A stretch of 9,421 nt of DNA, from the NCBI GenBank assembly GCA_028818995.1, contig JAPPMR010000075.1, positions 1 through 9,421 of the forward strand. The letters are read 5' to 3'. This document shows positions 6,301 through 9,421 of this stretch, piece by piece; the first letter of the stretch is position 1, and each line of letters begins with the position of its first letter. The notes under the pieces are model-generated. The model saw only the letters and a program-made list of their open reading frames with translations, did no database searches and had not been told where the DNA came from. The stretch is from Candidatus Poribacteria bacterium. Its GTDB lineage: Bacteria > Poribacteria > WGA-4E > WGA-3G. The translations under genes were made by a program, and so were the position numbers.

Positions 6301-9300
6301 GGAAGAACGGTTGATTATGGAAATTGGGTACGATTTTACGGATGTCGTTGAAGAATGGGGTGGTTTCTCAAACGGCATTTCAAAATCAGGCGTGGACTAT
6401 TCTGAGCGTGGGTTTGTTGAAATGTGGTTGCGTGTGCAAGGTGACGACGATATAACGCTCTATCTTAATCTTGGTGCTGTGGATGAAGATGCGGATGCTG
6501 ATGGTCGCCTTGACAGTGAAGACCTTCCACAAACATTAGAGGATACCAACGGAGACGGTATTGTTGACGCGCTTGATCTTGACCTTGAAAATCTACCAGA
6601 TGTGCATCGATACCGTGGTAACGGAGCACTTGATACAGGTGAAGACGTTGGTTGGCGTTTTGATGGACCATTTGCACCAAAGTCTTTTGGGGCAAATAAT
6701 CAAATTTTGGATAGCGAGGATTTAAATGGAGACGGCGTGCTCGATAGCGTTGATGCATATTTTCAGATTGCTATCCCACTTAATGAGATTCCAAACGAAT
6801 GGGTTAAAGGGAAAAATAAGAACGGGTGGACGTTCCTTAGTATCCCGCTCACTAAATTTTTACCGGAAGGCTCTCGCCTTCCCAGTCTTGTATTTGTTCA
6901 ACATTTCCGTTTTTGGCTCATGAAGAACCGGCCCGGCAACGTTACGGGAAAATTTCAATGGGCATCTATTGAAATTGTTGGGAATAAGTGGGAACAGGGT
7001 GTCGTCACAAAATCCTTTGCAGAGACAACCGCCGGACTTTCCGACCGTCAAGTTGTTGAAGATACACTCGAAAAGTTCATCGTTGGCACAAAAGATAACT
7101 TTAGTTTTGACGACTATCAGAGTGCATATATCGAAATTGAAGATGACGAACTTTTTAGAAAACTACACCCGTTTACGGCTACCTCGCTCGGTTTTCAAAC
7201 ACAGCAACAACGCGAACAGACGCTTAGCCTTGAATATTATCTCTACCCTGATTCCTACGGTATTACCTCCAAGCAACTAAGGGGTTTTAGCCAGAGCGAA
7301 GGACAGGATTTTAGTAGGCACGACACACTCCGATTATGGTTATATGGTGATAAAAGCTACACTACCTTTGTCTTGCAACTTGCACCCAGTGTGCGCACAG
7401 GTTACCGGAGTTCATTCTACAGTTCCGATCCATTCCTAAACCGACCACAACAGGAAGAAGATGTCAATATCTTTGAAAACCTAACGGACTATTATGAATA
7501 TACCGTGCCGATTGATTTTGAAGGATGGAAACTGATTGAGATTGACTTGCGAGACCACGTTAGGAACGAGTATCCAGATCGTGTTGCAGATCAGAATGTA
7601 GATACAGAAACATCAAATCAGGAACTACAACCATCTCCCGACGAAAATGCACCTGACGGACATCCAGACGGTTTTAGTGTCAGAGGTTCAGAAACAGGAG
7701 TAAGCAGAACACAACTGTCCATTAAAAATATCGGAGGTATATTGCTCGGTATCCGAAACGACACGGACAGAGAAATTAGTGGTGAGGTATGGGTAAACGA
7801 GATACATCTCGGCGATCCGCTTGTCCGTTCTGGATGGGCACGACGCGGAAATATGTCTGTTTCGCTTGGTAGTATTATTAGTCTCCGTGGCGGTTATGCA
7901 AGTCAAGATAAAGATTTTGAGAGCGGGGCTGGTGAAATCGGACGGCAACGTTTATCATCCCGTGGCTATAGTACTACAAATAACGATTACAATATAGATG
8001 CTGATGTCACGATTTTTTCATGGCTTCCAATACGCTATTCAATACGAGAACAGGAATCTGAAACTGAAGCACTACGAGGAAGTTACAGCTCATTTGTTAG
8101 TGGAAAAAGTGAAACTTTAAACCGAGACGTTTCGGTGCAATTCAACCGCAATCCTTATCCTAACCTCGGATTTTCTTACAATTATCAGGACTTTTGGAAT
8201 GAACGGCAAGGCACACAAATTAGCCACCTATACACAGGGACTTTTCGCTATAATCTCGGTTCAAAACTTGGGTTCAATGTGCAGTATCGGCATGAAGATA
8301 TTCTTGCTAAACCTGAAACGGCAACAGATACGACTACAACATCAACCTCTTACTACAGCTATCGTCGGAATCGGGATGAGAAAACAGATAGCGGCTCCAT
8401 AACGCTTAACATTAGTCCGATAACGGTTTTCAGTCTGAGTCCAAGTTATGATGTGCGGCGAACACTTGAGAAACGCGATCCAAATCGTTATAGAACATCA
8501 TTTTTTGCGGGAGGTGTAACGAACACGAGTTTTTCTGCGGAAGAGGATACCAATGAAGAAATTCAGCCAGATTTTTCAATTGCTGAACGTGAACACCGAC
8601 TTTCACTCACACCACGTCTCAATCGTGATCTGATTGGATTGCGTCCCACAGTCACAAGCCGTGTAAGTTTCAGAGAAAACTGGTTTAATGTAAAGAAAGA
8701 CGCTTCACTCCAAGGAAACATAAATCTGGGTTTGAATCTTCGTATTCAAAAATGGTTCGGGTGGCTGTTTAATAAGGAAAAACCGGAAACTGAAGCCATA
8801 GAAGAGAATCAGGACGGAATGATTGAGAAGTCAGATCACCAAACCCCGATTGAACAGCGGCTTGAAAAGTTACGTGATGACGGTGTTGATGAAACGCAAA
8901 TCCAAAAAGTAGTTGAAGATCAAAATGACTGGATTAACCGTGATAAAGCGGAAATGGAACAAAAACAGCGTTCCGGTCCTGTAACAACGGGTTCTCTTGC
9001 CACGCAACAACCTAAACCGGAAGGTTTTTTACAACGAATAATCAATACATTTACAATAAACACCAATGCGACCTTCACTGCTTCTGAATCGTTTCGCCAA
9101 CTTGAGTCTAATCAGTCTCTGATAGAAATCTGGGAACTTGATAGAGAAGCAGAGGAACGTACTAATTCGCGTAACAGTAATCGCTACACACTCCGAACTT
9201 CTGTGGATCCGTGGAAATGGCTCTCCTTTGGAACAAATCTCAGTACATCTGATAGTTTTCGGAAAAGTTACAGCAGCACATTTATATCACACGCAGAAAC

Positions 9301-9421
9301 CTATGAAGGGGATGTTAAGCTGAATGCACAACAAGCCACAAGTTTTCAACTTCGGTATAGTTATACGATACGGAAAAGTGATAACCTTGAAGTCACACTT
9401 AGTGACAGCACTGCACACACC
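3383..9421 (+). CDS. sprA: SprA/Sov-like giant outer-membrane translocon (type IX secretion family), 3'-truncated
   Basis: The frame is open for 2013 codons to the window edge with no stop; family members are about 2400 residues, so the C-terminus is missing. In Bacteroidota, SprA/Sov is the very large outer-membrane barrel through which T9SS cargo leaves the cell. Residues 1-29 form a signal peptide ending A-L-T-A. Family marks, in order: a SprA N-terminal-type unit with L-H-G-R-V-G-E-R-V-H-I-A-V-D-Y-N near 242-257, I-K-I-W-Y-E-G-K-P-E-S-F from 286 and G-D-I-T-L-S-L-P-N-T-R-F-L from 304; a second such unit with S-E-T-V-R-L-N-G at 636-643 and D-Y-M-M-V-Y-E-V-G-S-I-R-F near 651; L-I-D-S-M-E-G at 886-892; F-V-E-M-W-L-R-V near 1011-1018; G-A-L-D-T-G-E-D-V-G at 1081-1090; and W-V-N-E-I-H-L-G-D-P at 1470-1479 followed by G-W-A-R-R-G. 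The later part alternates like beta strands. Unusual are three Gly/Ser/Tyr-rich tracts and a charged segment at 1797-1881. A distant SprA-like protein with another role is possible. Confidence 0.85.
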   Translation, partial: MKPKFSHRYRFLILLAFSFLVFVQPALTAEKDEPTPPPQEEITTQTPVENPFSKKPKKEESTWLQSESKTKTTDDPSTTEDIDSDISLRRQMLMPYLETLRRWKYPPDLGDLSELYDWKPRPKTDTKGIDLPMDSNLQVKIDQSVTVEVNKTHYFGEGDLNRYGGYSYGSYGDYGSGLDLGLTSSYSYEDFGYSSGFGGGYDSFGSSYGSGYSSYGGYSSFGRGGIPRSTGINIRQRQIIGLHGRVGERVHIAVDYNAGDTYGGGYGGYGSGYGGYGLGGAKEQKIKIWYEGKPESFIKTISFGDITLSLPNTRFLNINRNLFGLEGVFEYKNTRMTLFGSRSKGVREVRTFRGQSRRASFGYGPRGIQIADANYIKNRYYLIHQGEDGLLHDAYLPIKQGSVEIYIDDSVVGNNQGGQRTSQGYFNQQFPGQDYNINYETGEIEFLSSISPSYTIVVAYEYLGDGSGSVGNPGNVFADENGDGTIDEEGEEVGYVVLKEKGIRGSVADNVYFLSNRNINPRDFHLTIIRQGESETFQTDAGLVPYIEIFGLDQNGDGIVDPEFIDYDRGLLRFPNLHPFQISDPQHPYYRYRDSLNNEAIYLESLRSTDQVYTIVADYSYQSETYNVGLFVIPNSETVRLNGRVLTRDTDYMMVYEVGSIRFFTELDEFDEIVVEFEKTPFGGSQQAVVGVWLEYTHKPKPKSAREQNLEDRFNRLGGMQMTQTGLDSNLMNDPFSGGFPQSNTFSGGGFNNTGFSRSGFGSGFGGGGYSSFGSFGGRSRIGPSYLGGYGTGMNYFNPVFQKGFNVSTGYILTTGQKPALIPNVNEVPNRLQAFNINTSFGREFNMAWLLNPLPFVNVQNFPLSIDFSGESAYSHNNPNSVGVALIDSMEGVKETTTIPTIKYSWKPSSVPYIPESTQTGTPIHNYTVLPTQENRALFNVVLKDREEAEAVGNYMRNQDVPVSSIQPLSLSTEERLIMEIGYDFTDVVEEWGGFSNGISKSGVDYSERGFVEMWLRVQGDDDITLYLNLGAVDEDADADGRLDSEDLPQTLEDTNGDGIVDALDLDLENLPDVHRYRGNGALDTGEDVGWRFDGPFAPKSFGANNQILDSEDLNGDGVLDSVDAYFQIAIPLNEIPNEWVKGKNKNGWTFLSIPLTKFLPEGSRLPSLVFVQHFRFWLMKNRPGNVTGKFQWASIEIVGNKWEQGVVTKSFAETTAGLSDRQVVEDTLEKFIVGTKDNFSFDDYQSAYIEIEDDELFRKLHPFTATSLGFQTQQQREQTLSLEYYLYPDSYGITSKQLRGFSQSEGQDFSRHDTLRLWLYGDKSYTTFVLQLAPSVRTGYRSSFYSSDPFLNRPQQEEDVNIFENLTDYYEYTVPIDFEGWKLIEIDLRDHVRNEYPDRVADQNVDTETSNQELQPSPDENAPDGHPDGFSVRGSETGVSRTQLSIKNIGGILLGIRNDTDREISGEVWVNEIHLGDPLVRSGWARRGNMSVSLGSIISLRGGYASQDKDFESGAGEIGRQRLSSRGYSTTNNDYNIDADVTIFSWLPIRYSIREQESETEALRGSYSSFVSGKSETLNRDVSVQFNRNPYPNLGFSYNYQDFWNERQGTQISHLYTGTFRYNLGSKLGFNVQYRHEDILAKPETATDTTTTSTSYYSYRRNRDEKTDSGSITLNISPITVFSLSPSYDVRRTLEKRDPNRYRTSFFAGGVTNTSFSAEEDTNEEIQPDFSIAEREHRLSLTPRLNRDLIGLRPTVTSRVSFRENWFNVKKDASLQGNINLGLNLRIQKWFGWLFNKEKPETEAIEENQDGMIEKSDHQTPIEQRLEKLRDDGVDETQIQKVVEDQNDWINRDKAEMEQKQRSGPVTTGSLATQQPKPEGFLQRIINTFTINTNATFTASESFRQLESNQSLIEIWELDREAEERTNSRNSNRYTLRTSVDPWKWLSFGTNLSTSDSFRKSYSSTFISHAETYEGDVKLNAQQATSFQLRYSYTIRKSDNLEVTLSDSTAHT
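3869..4222 (+). repeat. Gly/Ser/Tyr-rich low-complexity tracts inside the SprA-like protein (residues 163-225 and 262-280)
   Basis: Residues 163-225 are dominated by short units such as G-G-Y, S-Y-G, S-S-F-G and G-S-Y-G. A second stretch at 262-280 repeats G-G-Y-G. Between them lies a conserved SprA-type strand pair (about 232-257). The DNA units vary at wobble positions, so this is a protein-level composition repeat rather than an exact DNA tandem array. Confidence 0.8.
4817..5065 (+). other. Two Asp-rich calcium-loop-like motifs in the SprA-like protein
   Basis: D-E-N-G-D-G-T-I-D-E-E at residues 479-489 and D-Q-N-G-D-G-I-V-D at 553-561 match the D-x-[DN]-x-D-G-x-x-D pattern of EF-hand-like or thrombospondin-type-3 calcium loops. 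Calcium binding is inferred from the pattern only. Confidence 0.6.
5576..5770 (+). repeat. Third Gly/Phe/Ser-rich tract in the SprA-like protein (residues about 732-797)
   Basis: This tract uses F-G-S, G-F-G and S-G-G-G-F units with more Phe and Asn than the first tract. It lies just before a segment ending in L-I-D-S-M-E-G. It is again a composition repeat without exact DNA periodicity. Confidence 0.75.
6482..6757 (+). other. Cluster of Asp-rich calcium-loop-like motifs (residues 1034-1125)
   Basis: D-E-D-A-D-A-D-G-R-L-D (1034-1044), D-T-N-G-D-G-I-V-D (1054-1062), G-N-G-A-L-D-T-G-E-D-V-G (about 1079-1090) and D-L-N-G-D-G-V-L-D (from 1113) fall within about 90 residues. SprA proteins carry a comparable acidic segment after the F-W-L-type strand, so the position supports the family call. 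Calcium binding is inferred. Confidence 0.65.

Noticed and set aside
6482..6757. Dockerin domain (cellulosome-type) in the Asp-rich cluster
   Set aside because: The loops are not arranged as the paired loop-helix repeats of dockerin, and they fall where SprA proteins carry an acidic segment.
6465..6758. 97-residue antisense frame rich in His and Gln
   Set aside because: It is the reverse of the Asp-rich repeat codons of the SprA-like gene; composition artefact without a ribosome site.

Overview
The window looks like chromosome from an uncultured Gram-negative bacterium. Two genes encode Sec-exported proteins. The largest gene is a homologue of SprA/Sov, the giant outer-membrane beta-barrel translocon of the type IX secretion system (T9SS), which is typical of Bacteroidota and the wider FCB group. 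The DNA leans AT-rich, promoters are close to the sigma70 consensus, and genes have ordinary Shine-Dalgarno sites. The Gly/Tyr-rich style of the SprA homologue suggests an uncultured FCB-like lineage (Poribacteria or a relative is a guess). The sequence alone does not settle the phylum. No tRNA, rRNA, CRISPR, insertion sequence or phage gene is visible.

Layout. Positions 1-57 carry the first 19 codons of a leftward gene cut by the edge. The AT-rich gap 58-266 holds two divergent promoters. Positions 267-1034 (+) encode a small secreted protein of unknown function. A short gap between convergent genes (1035-1101) contains a strong hairpin. Positions 1102-3202 (-) hold a two-gene amino-acid metabolism operon transcribed leftward: an ornithine carbamoyltransferase family gene (argF-like), then a threonine synthase family PLP enzyme (thrC-like) after a 10-base gap. 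A textbook TTGACA-17-TATAAT promoter at 3267-3295 drives it and shows that the argF-like protein starts at 3202, not further upstream. From 3383 (+) to the right edge runs one uninterrupted reading frame of 2013 codons with no stop: the SprA-like gene, truncated by the window. It starts at TTG behind a GGAG site and has a signal peptide.

How the genes relate. The carbamoyltransferase and PLP enzyme are co-transcribed and probably both cytosolic. The usual reading is arginine and threonine biosynthesis, but the carbamoyltransferase has a changed substrate loop (D-M-E in place of S-M-G, plus about five extra residues), so its substrate is uncertain. The SprA homologue would sit in the outer membrane as a protein-conducting barrel. 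No other T9SS component lies in the window. The secreted protein at 267-1034 has no evident link to it. The points most worth a second look are the Gly/Ser/Tyr-rich tracts and Ca-binding-like Asp repeats in the SprA homologue, the altered loop of the carbamoyltransferase, and the unassigned secreted protein.
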